Assembly (NCBI RefSeq): GCF_009379765.1
Contig: NZ_WHTD01000068.1
Location: 1-40,704 of the forward strand
Reading direction: 5' to 3'
DNA from: Actinophytocola sp.
Lineage (GTDB): Bacteria > Actinomycetota > Actinomycetes > Mycobacteriales > Pseudonocardiaceae
DNA length: 40,704 nt
Positions 31,057-38,461 of the stretch are shown here, piece by piece; position 1 is the first letter of the stretch, and every line of letters begins with the position of its first letter. The position numbers were made by a program, and so were the translations under genes. The notes below the pieces were generated by a model. It was not told where the DNA came from. It did not search any database and was given only the letters and a program-made list of their open reading frames with translations.

Positions 31057-32061
31057 TCACTTCTGCTGCTCCAGCAAGGCCTCCACGGCGTCGTAGTCGA
31101 TCTTCCAGTCGTCGCCGTCCTTGGTGTAGTAGTCGGACAGGTTGTCGGCGGTGAGCACGGTGGCCGGGGTGACCGTGCGCTCCGGGACGTCCTTGCCCTC
31201 GTTGACCGCCTTCGCCTGCTCGATTAGGGTGCGGCCGACGAACTCCGGGAACATGCCCAGGCCGGCCTTGTACGGCCCGCCGGAGGACAGCGCGGACTTG
31301 CCGGCCCGACCCTCCACACCGAACCCGAGCGTCGTCAGCTTGCTGATGTCCAGCCCGGCCTCCTGGTAGGCCTGGGTGCCGCCGAGCGCGGAGTCGTCGT
31401 TGATGCCGAAGATCATGTTGACGTCGGGATGCGCGGTGATGGCGTCCGCGGAGACGTCGAGCGCCTGGTCCTTCAGGCCACCGCCGTTGACCTCCTGCAC
31501 GATCTCGTAGTCGGCGCCGCTGGCCTCGAGGCCCTGCTTGAAGCCCTCGACCCGGTCCCGGGTGTCCACCTGGGTCGGCAACCCGACGATCAGCACCTTC
31601 GCCTTGGTGCGCATGGTGTTCGTGATGTGGTCGCCCGCCCACTGCCCGAGCAGCTTGGCCGCCTCCAGGTTGTGGATGCCGACCGCGGTCTTCGCCCCGG
31701 GCACCGTGTTCGACTCGGTGACGACCGGCACGTCCGCCTCCTCGGCCTGGCTCATCACGCTCGACAGGCCGTCCGGGTCGACCGGGGAGAGCATCAGCAC
31801 GTCGACGCCCTGGGTCAGCATGTTCTCGCACTGGGTGATCTGTTTGGGCAGATCGACGTTGGCGTCCGCCCACTCGAAGTCGAAGCCCTGCTGCTTCGCG
31901 CCGTCGTCGGCGCCCTTGATCACGTTCTGGTACCACTCGTGGGAACCGAAGTTCACCACGTAGCCGACCTTGACCGTGCCGTCGTCGCCGGCGTTGGCGC
32001 ATCCGGTCACCGACACGACCGCCAGCGCCAGCACAGCCGGGAGCACTCTGGTCATCCGCAT
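31057..32061 (-). CDS. Sugar-binding lipoprotein of an ABC importer (RbsB-like)
   Basis: A 334-residue Peripla_BP_4-type protein with a lipoprotein signal, LALAVVSVTGCANAGDD (lipobox VTGC, Cys21). The mature chain shows VKVGYVVNFGSHEWYQNVIK, CENMLTQGVDVLMLSPVDPD, VPVVTESNTVPGAKTAVGIH and DVNMIFGINDDSALGG, all typical of ribose/xylose/galactose-class binding proteins. It captures the substrate outside the membrane for the ATPase and permease downstream. AAGGAGG sits five bases before the ATG, and a sigma70-like promoter with an embedded LacI operator lies just upstream. A dispersed repeat separates it from the ATPase gene. Confidence 0.93.
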   Translation of the reverse strand: MRMTRVLPAVLALAVVSVTGCANAGDDGTVKVGYVVNFGSHEWYQNVIKGADDGAKQQGFDFEWADANVDLPKQITQCENMLTQGVDVLMLSPVDPDGLSSVMSQAEEADVPVVTESNTVPGAKTAVGIHNLEAAKLLGQWAGDHITNTMRTKAKVLIVGLPTQVDTRDRVEGFKQGLEASGADYEIVQEVNGGGLKDQALDVSADAITAHPDVNMIFGINDDSALGGTQAYQEAGLDISKLTTLGFGVEGRAGKSALSSGGPYKAGLGMFPEFVGRTLIEQAKAVNEGKDVPERTVTPATVLTADNLSDYYTKDGDDWKIDYDAVEALLEQQK

Positions 32062-32090
32062 GTGGACCTCCTTGTCCGTCCGCTCGGGTT

Positions 32091-32119
32091 ATTAAAACGG
32101 TTTACTGAACTCGTGGCAA
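32091..32119 (-). promoter_or_regulatory. Promoter with LacI-type operator before the sugar ABC genes
   Basis: On the minus strand, TTGCCA (32114-32119), a 17-base spacer and TTTAAT (32091-32096) form a good housekeeping promoter. The palindrome TAAAC-CG-TTTTA (32093-32104) covers the spacer end and the -10, the classic repressor position. It also overlaps the enolase stop codon. The likely ligand is the LacI protein encoded at 26534. Confidence 0.75.
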
Positions 32120-33337
32120 CAGGCCGGGGTCGGCCCAGGACTGGTTCGGCACCAGCGGGAACCAACCGGGCCGGGTCGGGTCGCGGTCGTAGGGGTAGTC
32201 GCCGAGCTCGCGGTACAGCTCGGCGTAGCGCGCGAGCTTGTCCCGGTCCAGCTCCACACCGAGCCCCGGACCGTCCGGCACCCTGATCCGGCCGTCGGCG
32301 TAGGAGAGCTTGCCGCCGGTGAGCACGTCGTCGGCCAGGTGGTGGTAGTGGGCGTCGGCGGCCAGCGTCAGGTTGGGCAGCACCGCGCCGAGGTGCAGCA
32401 TCGTGGCGAGCTGCACGCCGAGCTCGCCGGAGGAGTGCACGGCGACGCCCAGCTGGAACGTCTCGCACACCCCGGCCGCCTTGACGCACGCGCGGATGCC
32501 GCCCCAGAACGTCGTGTCCAGCAGCACGACGTCCACCGCCGGGTCCCGCACGTTGGTCGCGAGCTGCTCGAAGTTGACCACGACGGTGTTGGTGGCGAGC
32601 GGCACCCGGACCGCGGCCCGGACCTGCCGCATGCCGTGCAGCCCCCACGTCGGGTCCTCGAGGTAGTCGTTGTCCAGGTCCTCGATGGCGCGACCGAACC
32701 GGATCGCGTCGTGCACCGACAGCGCGGCGTTCGGGTCGTAGCGCAGCCGGTCTCCGGGCAGCGCCTCGGCCAGTGCCCGGTAGCAGCGCAGCTCGTAGTC
32801 CGGCGGGAACACCCCGCCCTTGAGCTTGTGACTGCGGAAACCGTGCCGTTCCTTGAGGTCGAGCGCGTGCTCGACGAGCTGGGAGACCGTGCGGACCTCG
32901 CCGTCGCCGGACGTCGCGTCGGGATGGCGGAAGAACAGGTAGCTCGCGAACTCGACCTCGTCGCGGACCTGACCGCCGAGCAGCGTGTGCACCGGGCAGC
33001 CCAGCGCCTTGCCGACGATGTCCAGGCACGCGAACTCGATCGCGGCGAGCAGCTGGGTCCTGTTGTTGTACAACGAGGACGTCGGGTTGGCCAGCTTGAA
33101 CCGCAGCTCCTCCACCCGGAACGGGTCGTGACCGGCGAGGTAGGGCTTCAGCCCGGCGAACGCGGCCTCGGCGCTCTGTCCCCCGCCACCCATCTCACCG
33201 AGCCCGACGATGCCCTCGTCGGTCTCGACCTCCACGATCGTGCGGACGAACCTGCCCCAGTGCGCGCCGTTGGCGTGCCGAAGCGGCGCCTCGAGCGGCA
33301 CGGTGACCGTGGTGGCCCGCAGGTCGACGATCTTCAT
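32102..33337 (-). CDS. Glucarate-dehydratase-like enolase superfamily enzyme
   Basis: A 411-residue enolase-superfamily protein. The capping domain (MKIVDLRATTVTVPLEAPLR, EVETDEGIVGLGEMGGG) precedes the barrel with general base KxK at Lys171/Lys173 (SHKLKGGVF), metal ligands Asp201 (RYDPN), Glu227 (YLEDP) and Asn250 (LATNT), and an Asp274/His301 dyad (LLDTTFWGG, AVHSSGELG). Asn as third ligand and the His-Asp dyad are features of the glucarate dehydratase subgroup, which removes water from acid sugars to give keto-deoxy acids. The substrate here may be another aldarate or aldonate. The ATG overlaps the GntR stop (ATGA). Confidence 0.85.
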   Translation of the reverse strand: MKIVDLRATTVTVPLEAPLRHANGAHWGRFVRTIVEVETDEGIVGLGEMGGGGQSAEAAFAGLKPYLAGHDPFRVEELRFKLANPTSSLYNNRTQLLAAIEFACLDIVGKALGCPVHTLLGGQVRDEVEFASYLFFRHPDATSGDGEVRTVSQLVEHALDLKERHGFRSHKLKGGVFPPDYELRCYRALAEALPGDRLRYDPNAALSVHDAIRFGRAIEDLDNDYLEDPTWGLHGMRQVRAAVRVPLATNTVVVNFEQLATNVRDPAVDVVLLDTTFWGGIRACVKAAGVCETFQLGVAVHSSGELGVQLATMLHLGAVLPNLTLAADAHYHHLADDVLTGGKLSYADGRIRVPDGPGLGVELDRDKLARYAELYRELGDYPYDRDPTRPGWFPLVPNQSWADPGLLPRVQ

Positions 33338-34062
33338 CGGACCCCCATGAGCTCGCCGTCCGGCTCACCGTCGGCGAAGTAGTCGGGATTGGCCTCGCGC
33401 AGCCGGCCGAGGTGGCTGTGGATGAGCCGCAGGTGGCGTGCGAGCACCTTGTCCGCCGCGCGGATGTCCTGGCACAGCACGTGTTCCACGATCTCGGTGT
33501 GCTGGGCGATGAGGTCGGCGAGCACCCGCGGGCCGGGCAGGCTGAGCCGGCGGACCCGGTCCATGTGCGCCTTGGCCGACTGCACCACCGGCCACGCGCG
33601 CGGATGGCCGGCGATCTCCAGGAGAGCGCGGTGCAGCTCCTCGTCGCAGGCGAACCAGGTCTGCAGGTCGCCGTCGGCCGCGGCCTGCCGCTGCTCGTCG
33701 AGCAAACCGCGCAGCCGCACCGCGTCCGCCCCGGTGACGCGACCGGCGACCGACGGCAGGGACGCCCGCTCCAGCGTCTCCCGGATGAACTGCGCCTCCT
33801 CGACGCCGCGCACGCTGATGCGCGAGACGAACGTGCCGCGCTGGGGCACGACATCGACGAGGCCCTCGTCGGTGAGCTGGATGAGAGCCTCGCGGACCGG
33901 GGTCCTGCTCACCCCGTAGTGCCCGGCCAGCTCGTTCTCCGACAGCGCCTGGCCGGGCAGCAGCGTGACCGACACGATCGACTCGCGGATCAGCCCGTAG
34001 ACCTGCGCCCGCACGGTCGAGCCGCGACCCGCGCCGTTCGACCCGCGCCGGTACATCGCCAT
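33334..34062 (-). CDS. GntR/FadR-family transcriptional regulator
   Basis: A 242-residue FCD-type GntR regulator. The winged helix (about 18-80) has VYGLIRESIVSVTLLPGQAL, SENELAGHYGVSRTPVREAL and GLVDVVPQRGTFVSRIS. The helical FCD ligand domain has QFIRETLERASLPSVAG, DEELHRALLEIAGHP and QHTEIVEHVLCQD with metal/ligand His residues. I chose ATG 34062 because GGAGG lies about seven bases upstream. It is the first gene after a promoter containing the palindrome CACTAGTATGCTAGTG and is coupled to the enolase gene, so it probably autoregulates this operon in response to a sugar acid. Confidence 0.9.
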   Translation of the reverse strand: MAMYRRGSNGAGRGSTVRAQVYGLIRESIVSVTLLPGQALSENELAGHYGVSRTPVREALIQLTDEGLVDVVPQRGTFVSRISVRGVEEAQFIRETLERASLPSVAGRVTGADAVRLRGLLDEQRQAAADGDLQTWFACDEELHRALLEIAGHPRAWPVVQSAKAHMDRVRRLSLPGPRVLADLIAQHTEIVEHVLCQDIRAADKVLARHLRLIHSHLGRLREANPDYFADGEPDGELMGVR

Positions 34063-34091
34063 CAGCCCGCCTCCGTTCCGAGACGGGTTGA

Positions 34092-34120
34092 ACACTAGTA
34101 TGCTAGTGCGCAAGATACAA
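34092..34120 (-). promoter_or_regulatory. Promoter with GntR-type operator before the GntR-enolase genes
   Basis: On the minus strand, TTGTAT (34115-34120), 17 bases, then TAGTGT (34092-34097). The perfect dyad CACTAG-TATG-CTAGTG (34093-34108) covers the -10 and half the spacer. Position and symmetry suit autorepression by the GntR protein encoded directly downstream. Confidence 0.75.
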
Positions 34121-36625
34121 CTACCGGAACCGCCGGATCCCGGCCCCGGCGGCGGGAAGTCCGATGTGGACGGTTCGACCGGGTACCCGCACGGACGCCT
34201 CGACCGGTGCCGGGCCGAGGTTGAACACGCACAGGCAGCCGTCCACCAGGCTCGCCGCCACCCCCGGCACGTCGACGGTCGGCGCGGGCTGCCGGGACAG
34301 CTCCGCCGTCCGCCCGGCCCGCTGCGCCGGGTAGCCCTCGACGACCAGGCCGGCGCTGCCCTGCGCCGGACCGGCCGACAGCGTCACGGTGGTCGCGGTG
34401 ACCCGGATCGGGTTCGCGGCGCCGCGAACCACGAACCCGGCGCGGTCGTCCACGTTGACCCAGCCGGCGAAGGTGTGCGCGGCCGGCACGCTCACCGCGT
34501 CCCGCCAGGTCGTGCCGTCACTCGACACCTGGACGCGATACTCCGCGCCGAACGCGGGATCCCAGCTCAGCCGTGCCCGGTCCACCTCGTACTCGGCGCC
34601 AAGGTCGACGGCGAGCCAGCTGTCCGGCCGGGGCCGTTCCGCACGCGCCACCGCCCACCGGGAAGCCGGGTCGCCGTCGGTCGCGTACGGCGGCAGGTAG
34701 CCGGGGTCGTTCGAGGACGCGGTCGTCGGCCGCCCGCGCGCCAGGTCGGCGGTGCCGCCGGGGGCGAACGCCTCGAAGGACCACAGCGAGTAGCCGTACT
34801 GGCTGCCCGGCCGCCCGCCGAGCATCCGCACGTAGCGCCCCGAGACCGCGGGGAACGCCAACTCGTCGACCCCGCCGTCCCCGCCCGCCGGAGCGAGCGT
34901 GACCGACCCGCCCGGGCCGTGGAACGTGCGGTCGCCGTCGAGCCCGCGCACGCCGGGCATGGTCAGGTTGTGCAGCCGCAGCGCGCCCTCGTCCGCCGCG
35001 AGCCCGGACGTGGCGTAGACGACCGCGCCGGTCGGCAGCGTGGCGAACCCGGCGAACCCGGTGGCGAGGCTCAACACCGTTGCCGAGGCGGCGAAGCCGT
35101 CGTGCCGCTCGTCGTAGCGGGTGGTCTGCCGGCCGGTCACGGCGAGCTGGGTGGACGGCAGGAACGCGGGCGCCGCGCCGGTGGCGTCGAACAGCCAGTC
35201 GTCGTGCTCGGGCAGGAAGCCGAACTTCACGTAGTTCGGCTTGGTGACGACCACGGCGAGCGCGCCGGCCGACTGGTGGGCGAGCAGCCCGACGTCGGTG
35301 CCGTGGTCCACCACCCCGGAAACGGTGCGCCAGTAACGGTTCTCGTCCACCGGGCGGACCTCGCCGCGCAGCCGGTCCCGCCACAGGTGCAGCAGGTAGG
35401 CCATGGCGACCTCGGCCCGCGCCTCCGGCTCGTACTTCGGCTCGCCGCTGAACTTCGTCAGCCGGTTCTCCGGCGGGTAGGCCAGGTAGGGCTCGAGGTG
35501 CTCGATGAGCATCCGCTCGGACCTGGCCACGCTCCGGTCACCCTGCCCCATCCGGCGCCAGGTCAACGGGAGCACGTCGCGCCCGTAGAGGTGGTGGCGG
35601 TCGGCGACCATCGGGTGCGCGGACAGCCCGGCGGCGGTGCCGAGCTGGGTCATGGTGCGCCACAAGCCGTCCGCGTTGGGCTGGGCGAGGAACACCTCCG
35701 GCAGCGGGGCGCCCGCGATGAGGAAGTGGACCGCGTTGCGGCCCGGGTACGCGCCGGTGGACTGCTGGTACATCGGCGCGTAGGTGCCGTGGTTCTCGAC
35801 CAGGTAGCCCTCGTACATGTTCTGCGCCCGGTTCCACTCCGACACCGGCCGGCCGTCGATCAGCGTGTGGTTGTCCCTGTCGGCGGAGGGCAGTCCGGTC
35901 ATGTTGGACAGCCACCGGGTGAGCCATTCCCGCCACGCCGCCGCGTCGGCGTGGTCCGGGAAGTACGCGAGGCCGGTGGCGATGGGCATCGACTTCGCGC
36001 CCATCTCCTCGATCTTGGAGTCGTTGCGGTAGCCGCCGGCCAGGCCGTTGGACGACCAGCCGCCGCTGCGCGGGTCCTCGTTCAGGCCGAGGCCGACCAC
36101 GTATGCCGCGCCACCGACCGCGATCGCGTCCACGTTGTCCCTTGTGGACCGGTCGAGCTCGGACCAGAGCAGCCGCGCGGCCGCGACGAAGTAGGACTCG
36201 AACGTGCCGTCCCAGAAGATCCGGCCGCCCCACTCGTAGCCGCCGTCGCCCCACGTCGAGCCGGTGGCCCAGAAGTTGGTCGCGGCGAAGTGCCGGATGG
36301 TGCGCACCGTGTGGTCGCGCAGCACGTCCCGCTCGACGCCGGCGAGCGCCGCGTCGTAGCTGCCCTGGGTGACGAGCACCGCGTTGCCGAGCACGTTGAG
36401 GAAGTAGAAGTCGCCGAGCGGGTAGTGCCCGGCGGCCTCGTCCCACAGCGTCTCCACCCAGCGGGTGTGCCGCAACAGCAGCCGGTAGTAGAGCACGGCC
36501 TCGGCGTTCTCCCTGGGACGCTGGTCAGCGGCGGCCATGCCGGGCGCACCGATGGCGAGCCCGGCGGCCACCCCGCCGCTCGTGAGGAGGAACCGACGTC
36601 GGGGGAACTGGTCTGGGGTTGTCAT
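34121..36625 (-). CDS. Tat-exported protein with C-terminal discoidin (F5/8 type C) domain, possible glycan-active enzyme
   Basis: An 834-residue protein with a Tat signal (FPRRRFLLTSGG then GLAIGAPGMAAA). The long N-terminal region is rich in Trp/Tyr helices (YYRLLLRHTRWVETLWDEAA, GGYEWGGRIFWDGTFESYFV, NHGTYAPMYQQSTGAYPGRN), suggesting an alpha/alpha-toroid of the sort found in heparinase-like lyases and glycosidases. The C-terminal part has a discoidin/F5-8C-type domain (about 630-735): ARGRPTTASSNDPGYLPP, YATDGDPASRWAVARAE, WLAVDLGAEYEVDRARLSWD. I cannot assign a family to the catalytic part. The neighbours (uptake system, lactonase, acid-sugar dehydratase) suggest it releases the sugar from an external polysaccharide. 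GAGGAGC precedes the ATG. Confidence 0.65.
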   Translation of the reverse strand: MTTPDQFPRRRFLLTSGGVAAGLAIGAPGMAAADQRPRENAEAVLYYRLLLRHTRWVETLWDEAAGHYPLGDFYFLNVLGNAVLVTQGSYDAALAGVERDVLRDHTVRTIRHFAATNFWATGSTWGDGGYEWGGRIFWDGTFESYFVAAARLLWSELDRSTRDNVDAIAVGGAAYVVGLGLNEDPRSGGWSSNGLAGGYRNDSKIEEMGAKSMPIATGLAYFPDHADAAAWREWLTRWLSNMTGLPSADRDNHTLIDGRPVSEWNRAQNMYEGYLVENHGTYAPMYQQSTGAYPGRNAVHFLIAGAPLPEVFLAQPNADGLWRTMTQLGTAAGLSAHPMVADRHHLYGRDVLPLTWRRMGQGDRSVARSERMLIEHLEPYLAYPPENRLTKFSGEPKYEPEARAEVAMAYLLHLWRDRLRGEVRPVDENRYWRTVSGVVDHGTDVGLLAHQSAGALAVVVTKPNYVKFGFLPEHDDWLFDATGAAPAFLPSTQLAVTGRQTTRYDERHDGFAASATVLSLATGFAGFATLPTGAVVYATSGLAADEGALRLHNLTMPGVRGLDGDRTFHGPGGSVTLAPAGGDGGVDELAFPAVSGRYVRMLGGRPGSQYGYSLWSFEAFAPGGTADLARGRPTTASSNDPGYLPPYATDGDPASRWAVARAERPRPDSWLAVDLGAEYEVDRARLSWDPAFGAEYRVQVSSDGTTWRDAVSVPAAHTFAGWVNVDDRAGFVVRGAANPIRVTATTVTLSAGPAQGSAGLVVEGYPAQRAGRTAELSRQPAPTVDVPGVAASLVDGCLCVFNLGPAPVEASVRVPGRTVHIGLPAAGAGIRRFR

Positions 36626-36648
36626 GATGCTCCTCGAGTCGTCGCGGG

Positions 36649-37419
36649 TCAGACACCTAACTTGGCGAGCAGCCCACCGTCCACGAGGTGGGGTGCGCCG
36701 GTGATCGCCGCGGCGTCGTCGCTCGCGAGGAACGCGACGAGCCCGGCGACGTCCTCGGGCTGGATGAGCCGGCCGATCGGGTGCAGCGCGCCCCACTCCC
36801 GCATGACCTCCGCCGGGTCGCGGTCGTCGAGCTGCTGGGCGCCGTAGCGCAGCATCGGGGTCTCCACCGAGCCGGGACACACGCAGTTGACCCGGATGTT
36901 GTCCTTGGCGTGGTCGAGCGCGAGCGTCCTGGTCAGCGCCACGACCGCGCCTTTCGACGCCGAGTACGCGGCGACCAGCTGCTGGCTGGCGAAGGCCTGC
37001 ACCGAGGCGAAGTTGACGATCGCGCCGCCGCCGCGGGCCCGCATCGCCGGGATCGCGTACTTCGCGGTCAGGTAGGTGCCCTTGAGGTTGGTGTCGAGCA
37101 CCAGGTCCCACTCGTCCTCGGCGAAGTCGGGCACCTCGCCGTAGCGCACCACGCCCGCCACGTTGACCAGCACGTCGATGCCGCCGACGCGCTCGATCGC
37201 CGCGGCGACCTGCGCGGAGAGGCGAATGTCCACCTCGTACGGTTCGGCGGTGCCGCCGTCCGCGCGGATGGCCGCCGCCGTGGCGCTCGCGCCCGTCAGG
37301 TCGCGGTCGAACACCGCGACGGTGGCGCCTTCCGCGGCCAGGCGCCGCGCCACCGCGGCACCCATGCCGGCTCCCGCACCGGTGACCACCGCCACCTTGC
37401 CGCTGAACCGTTCCGTCAT
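36649..37419 (-). CDS. SDR-family oxidoreductase (sugar dehydrogenase-like)
   Basis: A 256-residue classical short-chain dehydrogenase. The cofactor loop is VVTGAGAGMGAAVARRL (TGxxxGxG), with Asp37 in VFDRD favouring NAD(H), NVAGV (NxAG), the catalytic Ser in VNFASVQAF and Tyr/Lys in YSASKGAVVALTR, then CPGSVETPM. In this locus it probably oxidises the imported sugar at C1 to a lactone, which the SMP-30 protein then opens. The codon before GGT-GTC-TGA is TTA (36658-36660), rare in these genomes. The ATG at 37419 follows the mutarotase stop by four bases. Confidence 0.9.
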   Translation of the reverse strand: MTERFSGKVAVVTGAGAGMGAAVARRLAAEGATVAVFDRDLTGASATAAAIRADGGTAEPYEVDIRLSAQVAAAIERVGGIDVLVNVAGVVRYGEVPDFAEDEWDLVLDTNLKGTYLTAKYAIPAMRARGGGAIVNFASVQAFASQQLVAAYSASKGAVVALTRTLALDHAKDNIRVNCVCPGSVETPMLRYGAQQLDDRDPAEVMREWGALHPIGRLIQPEDVAGLVAFLASDDAAAITGAPHLVDGGLLAKLGV

Positions 37420-37423
37420 CGCT

Positions 37424-38461
37424 TCACGTCCCTTCTGGCTGTTCCGTCTCTGTTTCGACGAGACCATGCGGGCCGATTCTGCGCACCCTCCCGGCGGCGG
37501 GGAACATCACGGCCTCCAGCGTCACGTCCCGCCGCTCCCCGCCGGCCAGCCGCACCAGGCCGGACCCCTTGCGCCGGGCGGCGTCGACACCCTGGCCCGG
37601 GATCGTGCTGGCCGGCTCGACCGCGCACACGTACGCCTCGCGCCACCACGGGTAGCCGGCGCTCGAGTTCAGCTCCTGCCAGAACCACGCGTGGCCGAAC
37701 ACCTCGACCGGCCACCGCAGGCCAACGCCGAACCCGAGCCGGGCATTGGTGATCGCGAACCAGCCCTCGTCGAGGTCGGTGAGATAGGCGAGCTGTGCCG
37801 CGGGCGCGGCGGGCACCACGGACAGGTCCAACTCTGCACCGTCCCTTGTGGACACGAGCGGCCACGCGTGGCGCGAACCGGGCGCCAGCAGCGTGCCGGG
37901 CGCCTCGTCGTCGGCGAGCACGGTGCGCGCAGAAGTGGCGATCACGCAGTCCGGCCCGAGGAACGGCGAGCCGAACGCCGGGTGGTGGCTCCACATCAGC
38001 TCGACCGCGTCCGGCGAGGTGTTGGTGACGGACTCCTCGATCGTCAGCAGCCGCCCGGACAGCGTCACCCGGCGCCGCAGGCGCAGCGGCGCCCGGTGCA
38101 GCCGGACGGTGAGCTCGGCCCGGTCCGGCCCGGTGTCCACCACCTCCCACGGCACGAGGCAGGCCTCGCCGTGGAAGCCCCAGCGCACGCCTGGCGCCGC
38201 GGAGTCCGCTCCCCCGTTGGGACACAGCACCTGCCAGCCGCCCGGATAGCGTTCCAGCCACGCGGTCGTCGAGTCGCCGGTGGCACCCGGCGCGGTGGGC
38301 GGCAGTCCCCACGGCGTCTTGAACAAGACGTCCACACCGGACTCACGGTCGACCCACGAGTACACGTCGCAGCCCTTTTCGGGCAGCAGCACGACCTCGA
38401 CCTCAGCGGAGCGCAGCGCCAGCCCGCGCCAGCCCCGGGGCAGGTCCACCCGGTCAGCCAC
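37424..38461 (-). CDS. Aldose 1-epimerase-like (mutarotase fold) protein
   Basis: A 345-residue protein of the galactose-mutarotase superfamily: EVEVVLLPEKGCDVYSWVDR, VRWGFHGEACLVPWEV with the conserved His, LTIEESVTNTSPDAVELMWS, HHPAFGSPFLG (the HPxF active-site block) and AVEPAST near the end. It would interconvert sugar anomers before oxidation by the SDR. It is longer and more divergent than GalM, nearer the DUF4432-type relatives. The GTG at 38461 overlaps the end of the CaiB-type gene by eight bases. Confidence 0.78.
   Translation of the reverse strand: MADRVDLPRGWRGLALRSAEVEVVLLPEKGCDVYSWVDRESGVDVLFKTPWGLPPTAPGATGDSTTAWLERYPGGWQVLCPNGGADSAAPGVRWGFHGEACLVPWEVVDTGPDRAELTVRLHRAPLRLRRRVTLSGRLLTIEESVTNTSPDAVELMWSHHPAFGSPFLGPDCVIATSARTVLADDEAPGTLLAPGSRHAWPLVSTRDGAELDLSVVPAAPAAQLAYLTDLDEGWFAITNARLGFGVGLRWPVEVFGHAWFWQELNSSAGYPWWREAYVCAVEPASTIPGQGVDAARRKGSGLVRLAGGERRDVTLEAVMFPAAGRVRRIGPHGLVETETEQPEGT

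Noticed and set aside
34088..36847. A 919-codon plus-strand open frame opposite the Tat-exported protein
   Set aside because: Composition is typical of antisense high-GC frames; the minus strand has a Tat signal, a discoidin domain and a ribosome site.
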